The position numbers and the translations under genes were made by a program. Of a stretch of DNA of 64,000 nt, positions 1 to 7,880 are shown piece by piece; the first letter of the stretch is position 1, and the number at the start of each line of letters is the position of its first letter. The notes under the pieces are model-generated. The model searched no databases. It saw nothing but the letters and a program-made list of their open reading frames with translations, and was not told the origin of the DNA. Origin of the DNA: Rugamonas sp. (lineage in GTDB: Bacteria > Pseudomonadota > Gammaproteobacteria > Burkholderiales > Burkholderiaceae_D); contig NZ_JANXMI010000225.1 in NCBI RefSeq assembly GCF_025354735.1, forward strand, positions 1 to 64,000, given 5' to 3'.

Positions 1-115
1 GCGACTGACCCACCCGCGATCGATGTGGACCCAGCAATGACATTGGTCCGCGAGCCTCCCGAGTGGGTCAGTGATTTCTCGGCAGATGGGTCAATTCGGC
101 GTCGGCGCCAACACG
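1..115. mobile_element. Possible terminus of an IS21-type element (partial)
   Basis: Two spaced copies of a GTGGGTCA-type motif occur (near 65 and 90), the second running into GGCGTCGGCGCCAACA, and an inverted TGACCCA lies near position 7. Repeated TGGGTCA boxes next to a terminal dinucleotide CA are typical of IS21-family ends. The rest of the element would lie upstream of the window. No transposase is visible, so this rests on pattern resemblance only. Confidence 0.35.
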
Positions 116-172
116 CCTGACGACCATCTATTCGATTGAGCACGGTAGTGCGAATTGTAGGAGTGAATGTAG

Positions 173-1846
173 CTATCCGAGACTCATTGCAGGCGTGGTG
201 TACTCAAGCGCAGTGTCGAGAGCCTCCATGAATTCGACCACATTGATGGGTTTTGTTAAGTAGCGCAAGAAGCCGGCTTCTAGCCCCTTGCGCACGTCAC
301 GCGGCAGCGCATTGGCCGACAAGGCGATTACCGGAATGTGTGCCGTTAGTGGGTCGTTGCGTAGCATGCCCAGGACCTCGTTGCCGTTGATTCCCGGTAG
401 GTTGATATCCATTAGAATTAAATCGGGCATGTGCTTGCGCACCAGGGCAATGCCCGAGTGTCCATCGATCGCACTGAGCATGGACAAGTCGCCGCGCCGG
501 GCGATTAATTGTTCGACCAGGATGAGATTGGCTGGATTGTCCTCGATATAGAGCACCATTCCCCGCAGCTTTTCGGCGGGCTGCCTTACCCCCACGCCAA
601 GAGGTTGGTTGTCTAGCTGCAGCTTAGGCGCGAAGGAAGCCACAAGTTCGATCCAGAACAGCGTGCCAACGCCGACTTCACTTTCGACACCAATCGTCCC
701 TCCCATCAGTTCTACCAACTGTTTGGTTACTACCAGTCCTATGCCGGAGCCTTCTTCGATGCCAGTTTCCTGACCCAAGCGATTAAACGGCTGAAACAAT
801 TGCGCCAACTGGCCGGTCGTCAGACCATAGCCCGTGTCGCGCACGCTCAAGCGTACCCGGTCGTTGTCTTGAATTTTGCATTCTACGACAACGCTACCAC
901 CCTCACGGTTATATTTAATAGAGTTCGATAGCAGGTTGATGACCACCTGTTTCACCCTCGTCAGGTCGGCATGTACGTAGAAAGGCGTATCGAGGGACGA
1001 AAAGGTGAGTTTGATGTCGCGCTTTTGCGCCTGTGGTGCAATCATTCCCTGACAGTCACGTAAAACGTCAGTAAGCGCCATAGCCTCGCGCGACATCGCA
1101 ACCTGCCCGGATTCGATCATCGACAGATCGAGAATTTCGTTAATCAGCTGCAACAGATACCAGCCAGCCTTAAGGATCTGCTTGAGCGAGCCTTGTTGTC
1201 GCTCACTAGGCGGCGGTTTTTCCGACTCCATTAACTGTGCGAAGCCGAGTACCGCGTTTAATGGAGTGCGCAACTCGTGACTCATGCTCGACAGAAATTC
1301 CGACTTCGCACGATTGGCTTTTTCCGCCTGCGCACGCGCGTTCTCAAGCTCTACACTCAGACGTTCCCGCTCTTGTTCCGCGTGCTTACGCGCGGTGTTG
1401 TCGGTAACGATCAAAAGGTAGCCGATGAGGTCGCCGGTCGGCTCTCGCAATGCTGTCACCGAGACAATGGCGGGGAAACGGCTGCCATCCTTGCGCACAT
1501 GCGTCAGTTCATAATTGTCCTCAATGCCGCGCGAAGCCTTGAAGACGAGTGCCTCGAAACCAGGCGCAATCGGCGTTCCAAGTTCCAGCGTAAGGGCGGC
1601 GGCGCGGGCCGTTATTTCGAACGAATCAGAAATGTTGGCAGGGGAAAAGTGATTGACCACATCCTCGGACCGGTAGCCAAGCATCCTCTCGGCGCCTACA
1701 TTAAATAATTGAATCACACCATGTGCATCAGTGGCAATGCAGGAAAAATAGGGGCTGCTGAAGATGGCGTCTTGCAGGGCGCCCGCTTTTAGGAGCTCAG
1801 GCTGCATTAGGCGCACGGTGGCACCGACACTGTGATTGTCGTTCAT
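173..1846 (-). CDS. PAS-domain hybrid sensor histidine kinase with C-terminal receiver
   Basis: A 557-aa soluble hybrid kinase. An N-terminal PAS domain (about residues 25-155) is followed by a short coiled coil and a HisKA dimerisation domain with the phospho-acceptor H-box SHELRTPLNAVLGF (about 190-205). The HATPase_c domain has the N-box NLLSNSIKYN and G-boxes near DTGYGL and GSGIGLVV. A receiver domain (about 435-550) carries the acidic pair in YIEDN, the phospho-acceptor Asp in LILMDINLPG and the conserved Lys in YLTKPI. No membrane segments are seen, so it probably senses a cytoplasmic signal through PAS. It has no adjacent response regulator and lies in a cargo unit outside the plasmid backbone. 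The start at 1846 gives a full PAS domain. The signal and target are unknown. Confidence 0.9.
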   Translation of the reverse strand: MNDNHSVGATVRLMQPELLKAGALQDAIFSSPYFSCIATDAHGVIQLFNVGAERMLGYRSEDVVNHFSPANISDSFEITARAAALTLELGTPIAPGFEALVFKASRGIEDNYELTHVRKDGSRFPAIVSVTALREPTGDLIGYLLIVTDNTARKHAEQERERLSVELENARAQAEKANRAKSEFLSSMSHELRTPLNAVLGFAQLMESEKPPPSERQQGSLKQILKAGWYLLQLINEILDLSMIESGQVAMSREAMALTDVLRDCQGMIAPQAQKRDIKLTFSSLDTPFYVHADLTRVKQVVINLLSNSIKYNREGGSVVVECKIQDNDRVRLSVRDTGYGLTTGQLAQLFQPFNRLGQETGIEEGSGIGLVVTKQLVELMGGTIGVESEVGVGTLFWIELVASFAPKLQLDNQPLGVGVRQPAEKLRGMVLYIEDNPANLILVEQLIARRGDLSMLSAIDGHSGIALVRKHMPDLILMDINLPGINGNEVLGMLRNDPLTAHIPVIALSANALPRDVRKGLEAGFLRYLTKPINVVEFMEALDTALEYTTPAMSLG

Positions 1847-1987
1847 ACTACTGTCCTTGGTTGGTACCTGCCGCGCTTCTTCAGGTCGGATTTACGGCGC
1901 ATTGGTTGATCATCCATATTGCCTGTGTTGCTAATCCACGTGGCATACACAATTTTAACAAAAATCAATTGCAAACTAAAGTTGTGC

Positions 1988-2289
1988 GTACCAATTGAGT
2001 ACACCCATGCGAGGCGCTGACATCGAGACGTTTTTCGCGTCTCATATGGGTTGATGTAGCACATGCGAGACAGCGTAGCCCGGTTGTCTAGACCCCAACG
2101 AGACGATACCCTTGCCTTCCGGTAATTGCAGTTAGCGCGAGCACGTCGCCATGGAATGCAAGCCAGCGCCGACGATTGCAAGCTCATTTGCAGTTAGCGT
2201 GAGCCAGGGCCTGCGGTCATTTGCAGTTAATTCGAGCTGAAATCGGCGTCGAATGCGAGCACGGTCGATTTGAAATGCGAGCCGCTACA
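1988..2289 (-). repeat. Complex transposon terminus, long type (copy A, right end of a cargo unit)
   Basis: Read on the minus strand it starts TGTAGCGGCTCGC at 2289 and runs inward through alternating boxes such as GCTCGCATTCGACG and TTAACTGCAAATGA. It then enters a segment with the perfect hairpin GAGACG-7 nt-CGTCTC (2025-2043) and ends near GTACC. The same layout recurs at 34557-34795 and 58037-58339. The outer flank 2290-2295 is GGTAGA, identical to the six bases preceding the left terminus at 62487, which makes it a target duplication shared across the window ends. Confidence 0.8.
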
Positions 2290-2349
2290 GGTAGAAGCCA
2301 AGGGAATATTCCAGATCAAGGCGCCTACGATGATCCAGGCGCCGCTGTT

Positions 2350-2979
2350 TTAAGACCTGGTGCCGACTGCGAGTATCAAAGTGTTCGCGGTGCCGAGTGT
2401 TTTCCCGAGGGCCGCCGACTGTTGCCGCTGCTCGATTTCCTTCTTGCGCTGCAAGGCCACTGTGCGGCGCTGCTCTTCCTGCTGCTCGTCCCAGTCGCTC
2501 GCCAGGCCGGGTTCCAGGTGACGTAGCCGGCGCGTTGCCATTTCCTCGATGCGCGGCCCATGGGCGCCCATGCCGTCCTTGATTTCACGGACGGTCTCCA
2601 GGCGCCCCTGCAGGCGCTGCATCGTGCTTTGCTGTTGCTGGACCTGCTGCTGCCACTTCGTCCGGGTGCTGGGCAGGGCGATCAGGCCGGGCTGTTGCGA
2701 GCGCGATTGCTGCAGCCTGGACGACTGCTGCTCGATCAGACTTTCAAGCCGATCCTCGATGCGCTCCACTTGGTCGTGCTTGCTCTCGACCTGGGCGGCG
2801 AGGGCTGTGGCGTACTGGCTCTCGATGGACGGGGTGTCGAGCAAGGTGGCTTGCTCGGCCTGTTCGGCGTTCGCCCGTTCGAGCAAGCCATCGGCCTGAG
2901 CCTCGGCGTCGAACGACGTGGTGATGGCTTGCTGCGATGTTCTGGTCTGCTGGTGTAGCTGCTCCCGCTGTTGGTTCAT
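2350..2979 (-). CDS. kfrC: KfrC-like coiled-coil plasmid protein
   Basis: A 209-aa protein very rich in Gln, Arg and Glu, predicted to be mostly coiled coil (about residues 60-200), with no membrane segment or signal peptide. In IncP-1 plasmids kfrA, kfrB and kfrC follow korB in this order. KfrB and KfrC interact with KfrA and IncC in plasmid partition and stability. The name comes from position and coiled-coil nature; I do not recognise a diagnostic motif. A KorB operator (2994-3006) lies 15 nt upstream of the start, and GGAG precedes the ATG. Downstream it runs within 60 bp of an inserted cargo terminus. Confidence 0.55.
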   Translation of the reverse strand: MNQQREQLHQQTRTSQQAITTSFDAEAQADGLLERANAEQAEQATLLDTPSIESQYATALAAQVESKHDQVERIEDRLESLIEQQSSRLQQSRSQQPGLIALPSTRTKWQQQVQQQQSTMQRLQGRLETVREIKDGMGAHGPRIEEMATRRLRHLEPGLASDWDEQQEEQRRTVALQRKKEIEQRQQSAALGKTLGTANTLILAVGTRS

Positions 2980-2993
2980 GACATGACTCCAAT

Positions 2994-3006
2994 TTTAGCC
3001 GCTAAA
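2994..3006. promoter_or_regulatory. KorB operator (OB) upstream of kfrC
   Basis: TTTAGCCGCTAAA, the 13-bp palindrome recognised by RK2 KorB (TTTAGCSGCTAAA). It lies between the kfrB stop and the kfrC start, so KorB could act here on expression or in partition-complex formation. Confidence 0.9.
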
Positions 3007-3011
3007 GTTCG

Positions 3012-3353
3012 TTAGGAAATTCCGCGCCCCAGCTTCATCGAAGCGGCGGCCACGGTCGCCTTCCCATTATCGTACTTTATGGTTGAATTGCTACCTATTT
3101 CAGGGAGTTTATCGAAATCGGAGCGATCATGCTTAATGAAAGTCCTGCCCACTTGCTGGTACACATACTCCTTGTCCGCGTGGATAACCGGACCGTCGTG
3201 CGCCTTGGATTTGTCGGCCTGGAGTGACAAATGGATGTTGTAGACGCCAGGCTTCACCGCGCCGGCTTTCTCTACCTTGTCGGTATTCCAGTCGCCGCCT
3301 TTTTCGCTCTGAACTAACCGCTGCCCGTTCATGACAAGAAGGCGTTGCTTCAT
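3012..3353 (-). CDS. kfrB: KfrB-domain plasmid stability protein
   Basis: A 113-aa protein with the KfrB-type signature VMNGQRLVQ near the N terminus, then KPGVYNIHL and DKEYVYQQVG, and a FDKLPEIG segment. I recognise this pattern from the KfrB (Upf54.4) family of IncP-1 plasmids. KfrB is thought to link KfrA filaments with IncC/KorB in active partition. It is soluble with no signal peptide. The start at 3353 has AGGAG 6 nt upstream. It sits between kfrA and kfrC as in RK2 relatives. The 225-bp gap to kfrA has no other gene. Confidence 0.8.
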   Translation of the reverse strand: MKQRLLVMNGQRLVQSEKGGDWNTDKVEKAGAVKPGVYNIHLSLQADKSKAHDGPVIHADKEYVYQQVGRTFIKHDRSDFDKLPEIGSNSTIKYDNGKATVAAASMKLGRGIS

Positions 3354-3578
3354 AAATACTCCTGTTGGTAGATAGTCAAAATCGCGTGGCTGATCGCCTT
3401 ATTGTCATAGGGCGATATGACATAGAAACAACAATTATTTTAGCCCATCCACTTTCGATTTATCTGATTAATTGCATGGATGTATATGCATCGTGACATA
3501 AGTTGTGAGAATTGGTGAGATTTCCACAACACAATCACGCTGCGCCTCTAGTTCTTGTTATGGGATCATTCCTTTTTG

Positions 3579-4646
3579 CTATTTTGACGCGTCTGTTACT
3601 GGCGACGGTTTGAGCGTTTGCATGAGTTGTGAGTTTTGATCGGTGATGGCGTCCATCCTGCCACGCAAGGTGGCCGCTTCTTCGCGTGCCTGGTTCGCCG
3701 CTTGGTTCGCCTGGTCGCGTTCTGCCTTCGACTGGTCGAGTTGTTGCACCAGTCGCTGCAGCTCGGCCGCCGCCTGACTGCGCTCCTGCTGCAGCGCCTC
3801 CTGCGCAGCCTCGGCCTTGGCGCGGACGGTCGCCAGGTCGGTGCGCAACGCATCCATGGCGCCGGCCGCAGTGCGGGCCGCGTCCTCGGCTTTTGCGGTC
3901 GCGGCGGTCAGCTCGGCCCGGATCGCGGCCGTCGCCGCTTCGGCCTTGGCTGTCGCCTCGTCCGCGCGGGCTTGCTGAGCGGCCGTAGCGGCCTTCAGAG
4001 CTTCGATCTCGTCTTGGTGGGCCTGGCGCAAGGCGGCCAGCTCGTCGCGTACTTGGGAGGCCTCTTGGTGCGCATGATCGAGTTCGGCGCGCAGTTCGTC
4101 GGCCCGGAACTTGATTTCCACGGTGCGGGCCTCGGCTGTGACGGTCGCCGCCTCGGCGGCCGTGAGCGCGACGGTCGCCGTTTCGAGACTGGCCTGCAGG
4201 TCGTGCGCGTCGGCTTCGGACTGCTCCAGGCTTGACCTGGCGTTCGCCGCGTCGAGTTGGGCCGCGTCGAAGCTCACCACTAAGGCCTCGTAGGCGTCAC
4301 CGATCTGCTTGGTCAACGTCTCGGCCTCGATCCGCTCGGCGTCCCAGCCGGCCTGCGCGGCCCGTAGGGATTCGTTCGCCAATTCCTGCGCCTCGTGCCA
4401 CAGGGTCGCCACGGCGACGGCGCTGGCCTGCTGTACAGCTTCCGGCACCTGCACCACCACCGGGGCGGCCTGCGTCGTCTGCGTCCGGCGCCACTCCTTC
4501 ATGCCCACGCTCGCGTCATTCATATTGACCTTGGCAAGCTTGCGCACTGCGTCCACGGTCGGGAAATTGCCGGCGCGGCCGGCCTGTTCGTAAAGCGAAT
4601 TCGCTGCGGCGAAAATACGGTCGCGGGCTTCTTGTGCAATTTCCAT
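3579..4646 (-). CDS. kfrA: KfrA DNA-binding alpha-helical filament protein
   Basis: A 355-aa protein from the ATG at 4646, chosen because GAGGAGGTCATC precedes it; an in-frame ATG nine codons upstream has no such site. Residues 1-60 form the KfrA_N DNA-binding region (helix-turn-helix; VDAVRKLAKVNM segment). The rest is an Ala/Glu/Arg-rich coiled coil (about 80-345), as in RK2 KfrA (342 aa). KfrA autorepresses and assembles in the cell as part of plasmid segregation. A KorB operator (4749-4761) lies about 100 bp upstream, so kfrA is expected to be under both KorB and KfrA control. A strong terminator separates it from korB. Confidence 0.85.
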   Translation of the reverse strand: MEIAQEARDRIFAAANSLYEQAGRAGNFPTVDAVRKLAKVNMNDASVGMKEWRRTQTTQAAPVVVQVPEAVQQASAVAVATLWHEAQELANESLRAAQAGWDAERIEAETLTKQIGDAYEALVVSFDAAQLDAANARSSLEQSEADAHDLQASLETATVALTAAEAATVTAEARTVEIKFRADELRAELDHAHQEASQVRDELAALRQAHQDEIEALKAATAAQQARADEATAKAEAATAAIRAELTAATAKAEDAARTAAGAMDALRTDLATVRAKAEAAQEALQQERSQAAAELQRLVQQLDQSKAERDQANQAANQAREEAATLRGRMDAITDQNSQLMQTLKPSPVTDASK

Positions 4647-4748
4647 GATGACCTCCTCGAAGTAATAATCCATTATACATAAATAATGAGAATAATAACG
4701 GTAAGAAGAATAATATTATTATTCCTACCAATCTTGACCGCCGTCAAA

Positions 4749-4761
4749 TTTAGCTGCTAAA
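4749..4761. promoter_or_regulatory. KorB operator (OB) in the kfrA promoter region
   Basis: TTTAGCTGCTAAA, a full 13-bp palindrome, between the korB terminator and kfrA. It is about 100 bp upstream of the kfrA start codon. Confidence 0.9.
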
Positions 4762-4770
4762 TTTCAGTCG

Positions 4771-4794
4771 AAAAAAAAGCCCGCGATTGCGGGC
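4771..4794 (-). terminator. Rho-independent terminator of korA-incC-korB
   Basis: On the minus strand, GCCCGC-AATC-GCGGGC is followed by eight T residues, 30 bp after the korB stop. This is a textbook intrinsic terminator that isolates kfrA transcription from the central control operon. Confidence 0.9.
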
Positions 4795-4825
4795 GTTAAG
4801 GGTGATCCGGGGCGGCTGCTAAAGG

Positions 4826-5860
4826 TCAGCCTTCGAGCAGGGCAACCAGCTTCACGTCAGTCAAACTGGCCTCGAATTCGGCGCCGTCATCTTCATACTT
4901 CATCCATGCGTAACCCTCGGCCGGTGGTCGGCGGGTGAGGATCAGCCGGGCAGGGCGGCCGTCGTGCTCGACCTGGATGATGGCCTTTTTCAGCTTTTCG
5001 GGATCGACCTCCTTCTCCTGCTTCGACTCCTTGCCCTGGACGTCGTTGCCGGCCTCGTTATCGGTCTTCCCGCTCACCAGGTCAACCGTGTCCGGGTCGC
5101 GGTCGCCCTGCTCATTGGCGCGCTTATCATCCAGGAACTCGCGCAACAATTTGACCTCGCCCCGCGTCACTTCTTGATTCTCGTCTTCGAGCCAGGCGCC
5201 GACTTCCTTGGGGTTCTTCTTGTAAGCGGTCACAAGCTCGCTGACAACCGTCACGTCATTGGCGCGACCGGAGTTGAACACCTTGGCAATTGGCTCCGGC
5301 AGGTCCAGCAGCGCGGCGTGCTGGGTGATGAAGGAGGGCGACTTGCCGATCAGGTCCGCGATCTGCTTCTTCTTGAAGCCTTTTTTCATCTTGCGGTCGA
5401 TGTAGGCGGCGATTTCGCGGGGCGTCATGTCCTCGCGCTGCACATTCTCGATAACCTGGTCGTCCTCGTTGTGGTCGTTGTCGATGATGGCCGGCGCCTG
5501 GGCCAAGCCTTTGACGCCACAGGCGCGATAGCGGCGCGCGCCATGGTTGACGATGTAACGGCCTGGAACGTCCGGGTGGTCGCGCAACGACAGGGGCGAC
5601 TTGGGACCATTCGGACCGAACGATGCGGCTAGCTCGGCGATGCTCTCAGGGGCGAATCCAGGATTCTCCGCAGTCCGCGGTTGCTCAGGGTCTTCGTCAA
5701 TCAGGTCCAAGTCGATCATGATGGGCTTGCCGGCCGGCGCCAGGGCTTGCTGGTCCGCTGCTGCTGGCGTCGATGGCGACAGGGCATCGCCGGCTGCGTC
5801 ATCCAACAGACCGGACAGGCGGCCCTTCTTTTTTACGATGGTGGGTTGAGTTGCGTTCAT
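4826..5860 (-). CDS. korB: KorB global repressor / ParB-type partition protein
   Basis: A 344-aa ParB family protein (RK2 KorB is 358 aa). It has an acidic, flexible N terminus, then the ParB N-terminal CTPase-type domain with PLSLRDHP and the arginine patch NHGARRYRA, an ENVQREDMTP box, a helix-turn-helix (KKKQIADLIGKSPSFITQHA) and a C-terminal SH3-like dimer domain. It binds TTTAGCNGCTAAA operators, ten of which are seen in this window, represses control and transfer promoters with KorA, TrbA and KorC partners, and acts with IncC in segregation. The ATG at 5860 overlaps the incC stop as TAATG, indicating translational coupling. Confidence 0.95.
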   Translation of the reverse strand: MNATQPTIVKKKGRLSGLLDDAAGDALSPSTPAAADQQALAPAGKPIMIDLDLIDEDPEQPRTAENPGFAPESIAELAASFGPNGPKSPLSLRDHPDVPGRYIVNHGARRYRACGVKGLAQAPAIIDNDHNEDDQVIENVQREDMTPREIAAYIDRKMKKGFKKKQIADLIGKSPSFITQHAALLDLPEPIAKVFNSGRANDVTVVSELVTAYKKNPKEVGAWLEDENQEVTRGEVKLLREFLDDKRANEQGDRDPDTVDLVSGKTDNEAGNDVQGKESKQEKEVDPEKLKKAIIQVEHDGRPARLILTRRPPAEGYAWMKYEDDGAEFEASLTDVKLVALLEG

Positions 5861-6951
5861 TATTTGTTCTCCATTTTGTCGATTGCGTACGCGGCCAAGG
5901 CGCGGATTTCTTGGGCGGCCTTGCGGGCGGAAGTTTTCTTGATCTGCCATACCGGCATCTGGTCGGCGAGCGCGTCGGCGATGCTGCTACGCAGCCCTAT
6001 CGTCAACGGGATCATCAGCTTCGGATAGGCCTCCTGCAGCTCGGCCAGGTTCTGGACGTGGCTGGGATTGCGCATATCGACCATGCTGGGAACCATGCCA
6101 AGAAATTGCAGCTTGGTATTGATTTTGCGGACGTTCGCGATCACGGTGAGCATCTTCTTGATGCCCATGATGCTGTAGTACTCGGGCTTGATCGGGGATA
6201 TCACGCTGTCGGCCGCGTAGAGCGACGCCGCCAGGGTGGTGCCAAGGGACGGCGCGTTATCGATCAAGATGATGTTGAACCCTGCCTTGCCCAGCGCCTC
6301 GATGTTTGATTTGAAGCACTCGGCCGCTTCATCGAAGCTCAACTCTTCCATGTCGGCCAGGTCCTTGTCGGCCGCGATCAGGCGCAGCAACGGGCCTTCC
6401 GGCAGGTCGGCGAAATGCGCGCTCAGCTTGTCAGCGCCGGCACTGAACATGGAGCTGGCCACGTAGCCGCTTGCAAAGTGTTCGAGCGAGTGGGATGCGT
6501 TGCCTTGGGTGTCCAGATCGACGACGGCGACACGGTTGCCGCGCTCGAAGAAGTCAAACCCGAAATGAACGACGCTGGCCGTTTTACCGTCCCCGCCCTT
6601 TTGCTGCGCAACTGCCATGGTATGCGTCATGCCTTGGAACCCCTTTTTTTGGCTGCTTCCTCTGCCCACTTCTTGACCGTGTACGCCTGGTGTTCCGGCA
6701 GGATCGCCGTTACCCGTTCGTACCCCTGGGGCAGATTCGAGTGCTCGAATGCTGCCCAAACCCGCTGCACCGCCTGGGACACTGCGCCCCTGGTCAGCCC
6801 GAGCGCGCTGACGAAACCCGCCTGCGGCTTGCCGTCCACAAGTACGGCCCGCGCTATCTCGATGGTTTGCTTCCCGACTTCCAAGTCCTTGATGCACGCT
6901 TGAAACTGTGCCTCGGTTAGCCTCTTTTTCATCAATCTCACCCATAGTCAT
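5860..6951 (-). CDS. incC: IncC (ParA-type ATPase), long and short forms
   Basis: A Walker-type partition ATPase working with KorB. As in RK2, two products are likely. IncC1 (363 aa) starts at 6951 in a different frame from korA and overlaps all of it. IncC2 (256 aa) starts at 6630, where the korA stop and incC2 start overlap as ATGA. The ATPase domain begins at IncC2 residue 1 with a deviant Walker A motif, QKGGDGKTA, then VVDLDTQGNAS (Walker A') and ILIDNAPSLG (Walker B). The N-terminal 107 residues of IncC1 are Arg/Gly-rich, as expected from reading a second frame of korA. Confidence 0.93.
   Translation of the reverse strand: MTMGEIDEKEANRGTVSSVHQGLGSREANHRDSAGRTCGRQAAGGFRQRARADQGRSVPGGAAGLGSIRALESAPGVRTGNGDPAGTPGVHGQEVGRGSSQKKGFQGMTHTMAVAQQKGGDGKTASVVHFGFDFFERGNRVAVVDLDTQGNASHSLEHFASGYVASSMFSAGADKLSAHFADLPEGPLLRLIAADKDLADMEELSFDEAAECFKSNIEALGKAGFNIILIDNAPSLGTTLAASLYAADSVISPIKPEYYSIMGIKKMLTVIANVRKINTKLQFLGMVPSMVDMRNPSHVQNLAELQEAYPKLMIPLTIGLRSSIADALADQMPVWQIKKTSARKAAQEIRALAAYAIDKMENK
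6627..6932 (-). CDS. korA: KorA transcriptional repressor
   Basis: A 101-aa TrfB-type repressor, very close to RK2 KorA (101 aa). It starts MKKRLTEAQF and has the LTRGAVSQAVQRVWAAFE helix-turn-helix (about residues 45-62) and a C-terminal dimerisation segment ILPEHQAYTVKKWAEEA. It binds GTTTAGCTAAAC operators, which are visible at its own promoter and upstream of kleA and klcA. The ATG at 6932 was chosen over the upstream GTG from the family start and from GGTGAG a few bases upstream. Its coding sequence lies wholly within the incC1 frame. Confidence 0.96.
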   Translation of the reverse strand: MKKRLTEAQFQACIKDLEVGKQTIEIARAVLVDGKPQAGFVSALGLTRGAVSQAVQRVWAAFEHSNLPQGYERVTAILPEHQAYTVKKWAEEAAKKRGSKA

Positions 6952-7001
6952 TTGCTCCGCGCCTTGTTTTCAAAATGCCGGTGTCAGCCAGCGACAAGTA
7001 A

Positions 7002-7030
7002 AGTTTAGCTAAACATAGCGGTGCGGTCAA
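7002..7030 (-). promoter_or_regulatory. korA promoter with KorA operator
   Basis: On the minus strand, -35 TTGACC (7025-7030), a 17-bp spacer and -10 TAAACT (7002-7007). The perfect KorA operator GTTTAGCTAAAC (7003-7014) covers the -10 box, the autorepression geometry of the RK2 korA promoter. Confidence 0.85.
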
Positions 7031-7056
7031 GCGGTTTCGATAGCTAAATGAAAATA

Positions 7057-7068
7057 ATTTAGCTAAAC
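7057..7068. promoter_or_regulatory. Second KorA-type operator upstream of korA
   Basis: ATTTAGCTAAAC, one mismatch from the perfect 12-bp KorA site. It lies 42 bp upstream of the korA promoter and 14 bp after the kleE stop. Confidence 0.65.
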
Positions 7069-7082
7069 ATTTATAGGCCTGG

Positions 7083-7388
7083 TCAAAGACCTCTCGGTTT
7101 GTAAAGCGACACGAAGTACGTCAGCGCGACGAACGCGCCGAAGTGCAGCATGAAGGTGAAGCCGGCAAACACCCCTGGCGTGTTCCAGTGGTACAACATT
7201 CGCACCAGCTGGTAGACGCAATCGAGCGCAACGACCCATTTCAGGAAGGGCCACAGCAGCACCGTCACGACCCATATCCCTTTGAGCAGGGCAGGGTCGT
7301 TCGCGGGCGTGCTGGCCTGTTTGGGAGCCTCTGCAGGCGGTTCCGGTGGGGCTTGCTTCGCACCGGGGAACTTCACAATGTTCGTCAT
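7083..7388 (-). CDS. kleE: KleE-like small membrane protein
   Basis: A 101-aa protein starting MTNIVKFP, with a Pro-rich N-terminal cytoplasmic segment and two membrane spans (about residues 38-60 and 72-92), ending FVSLYKPRGL. The start, the LWPFLKWVVALD segment, the NTPGVFAGFTFMLHFG loop and the end match RK2 KleE. The kle genes of IncP-1 are host-range/stability genes of unclear biochemistry. It is transcribed toward korA, as in RK2. Confidence 0.8.
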   Translation of the reverse strand: MTNIVKFPGAKQAPPEPPAEAPKQASTPANDPALLKGIWVVTVLLWPFLKWVVALDCVYQLVRMLYHWNTPGVFAGFTFMLHFGAFVALTYFVSLYKPRGL

Positions 7389-7472
7389 AGCTCTTGACCC
7401 CTTCTAGCATTCCAGTTCAAATACTAGCTGCAGGTGTCCGCGCCTGGGCTTGAGTATGTCAGTGCTTAGGTC

Positions 7473-7499
7473 AAGCCCCCGGAGCGATCCGGGGTGCTT
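7473..7499 (-). terminator. Strong hairpin between the KleA-like gene and kleE
   Basis: AAGC-CCCCGGA-GCGA-TCCGGGG-GCTT forms a long GC-rich stem straight after the KleA-like gene. There is no T-run on either strand, so it may pause or stabilise RNA more than terminate it. Confidence 0.4.
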
Positions 7500-7504
7500 C
7501 CCAC

Positions 7505-7732
7505 TCATCCAAAACACAGTTGCGCCTGCTCTATTTCCTTGATTGACCAATGCGCTTTCGCATCGCCTTCCAGTTTGCAGCCTTCCACGTAGGCCTCGGC
7601 CAACAGGTGCGCCGCGTTGCTCGATGGTTCTGCCGCCTGCCTCATAAGGGCCGCGATACGGTCACGGCGGGCTGGGAAATCGGTGGCGTTGACTTCTTTC
7701 AAGAGGTCGAGCCAAGGCATAATTTTCTTCAT
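7505..7732 (-). CDS. kleA: KleA-like small protein
   Basis: A 75-aa soluble protein: MKKIMPWLDL, then TDFPARRDRIAALM, a helical centre and a conserved LEGDAKAHWS end. It lies in the kle operon slot directly after korC and is driven by a promoter with a KorC operator, as for RK2 kleA. I base the name on position and general resemblance. A clear paralogue sits in the trb operon (24328-24558): the two align without gaps over at least the first 19 residues and share the LEGDAKAHWSI tail. The biochemical role of the family is not known to me. Confidence 0.6.
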   Translation of the reverse strand: MKKIMPWLDLLKEVNATDFPARRDRIAALMRQAAEPSSNAAHLLAEAYVEGCKLEGDAKAHWSIKEIEQAQLCFG

Positions 7733-7779
7733 CGGAGTCTCCGGTAAGTGACCTGGGCAATATGCCCGGCCTCACTTAC

Positions 7780-7808
7780 ATATTAGGACAAAATGCCCTA
7801 GTTTGCAA
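7780..7808 (-). promoter_or_regulatory. kleA promoter with KorC operator in the spacer
   Basis: On the minus strand, -35 TTGCAA (7803-7808) and -10 TAATAT (7780-7785) have an exact 17-bp spacer. The 17-bp site TAGGACAAAATGCCCTA (7784-7800) closely resembles the RK2 KorC operator and fills the spacer. Confidence 0.75.
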
Positions 7809-7813
7809 CCGGA

Positions 7814-7849
7814 ATTTAGCTAAACATTTATACAAATTTAGCTGCTAAA
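7814..7849. promoter_or_regulatory. KorA-type operator and KorB operator upstream of kleA
   Basis: ATTTAGCTAAAC (7814-7825) and TTTAGCTGCTAAA (7837-7849) lie next to each other just upstream of the kleA promoter. With the KorC site in the spacer, this promoter carries sites for all three global repressors. Confidence 0.85.
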
Positions 7850-7880
7850 ATTTCCCCTTGGAGTAAAATCGCCCTTGCTG

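Noticed and set aside
1843..2187. Open frame of 114 codons on the minus strand upstream of the first kinase
   Set aside because: It lies mostly in the terminus repeat copy A, has Arg-rich random composition and no ribosome site.
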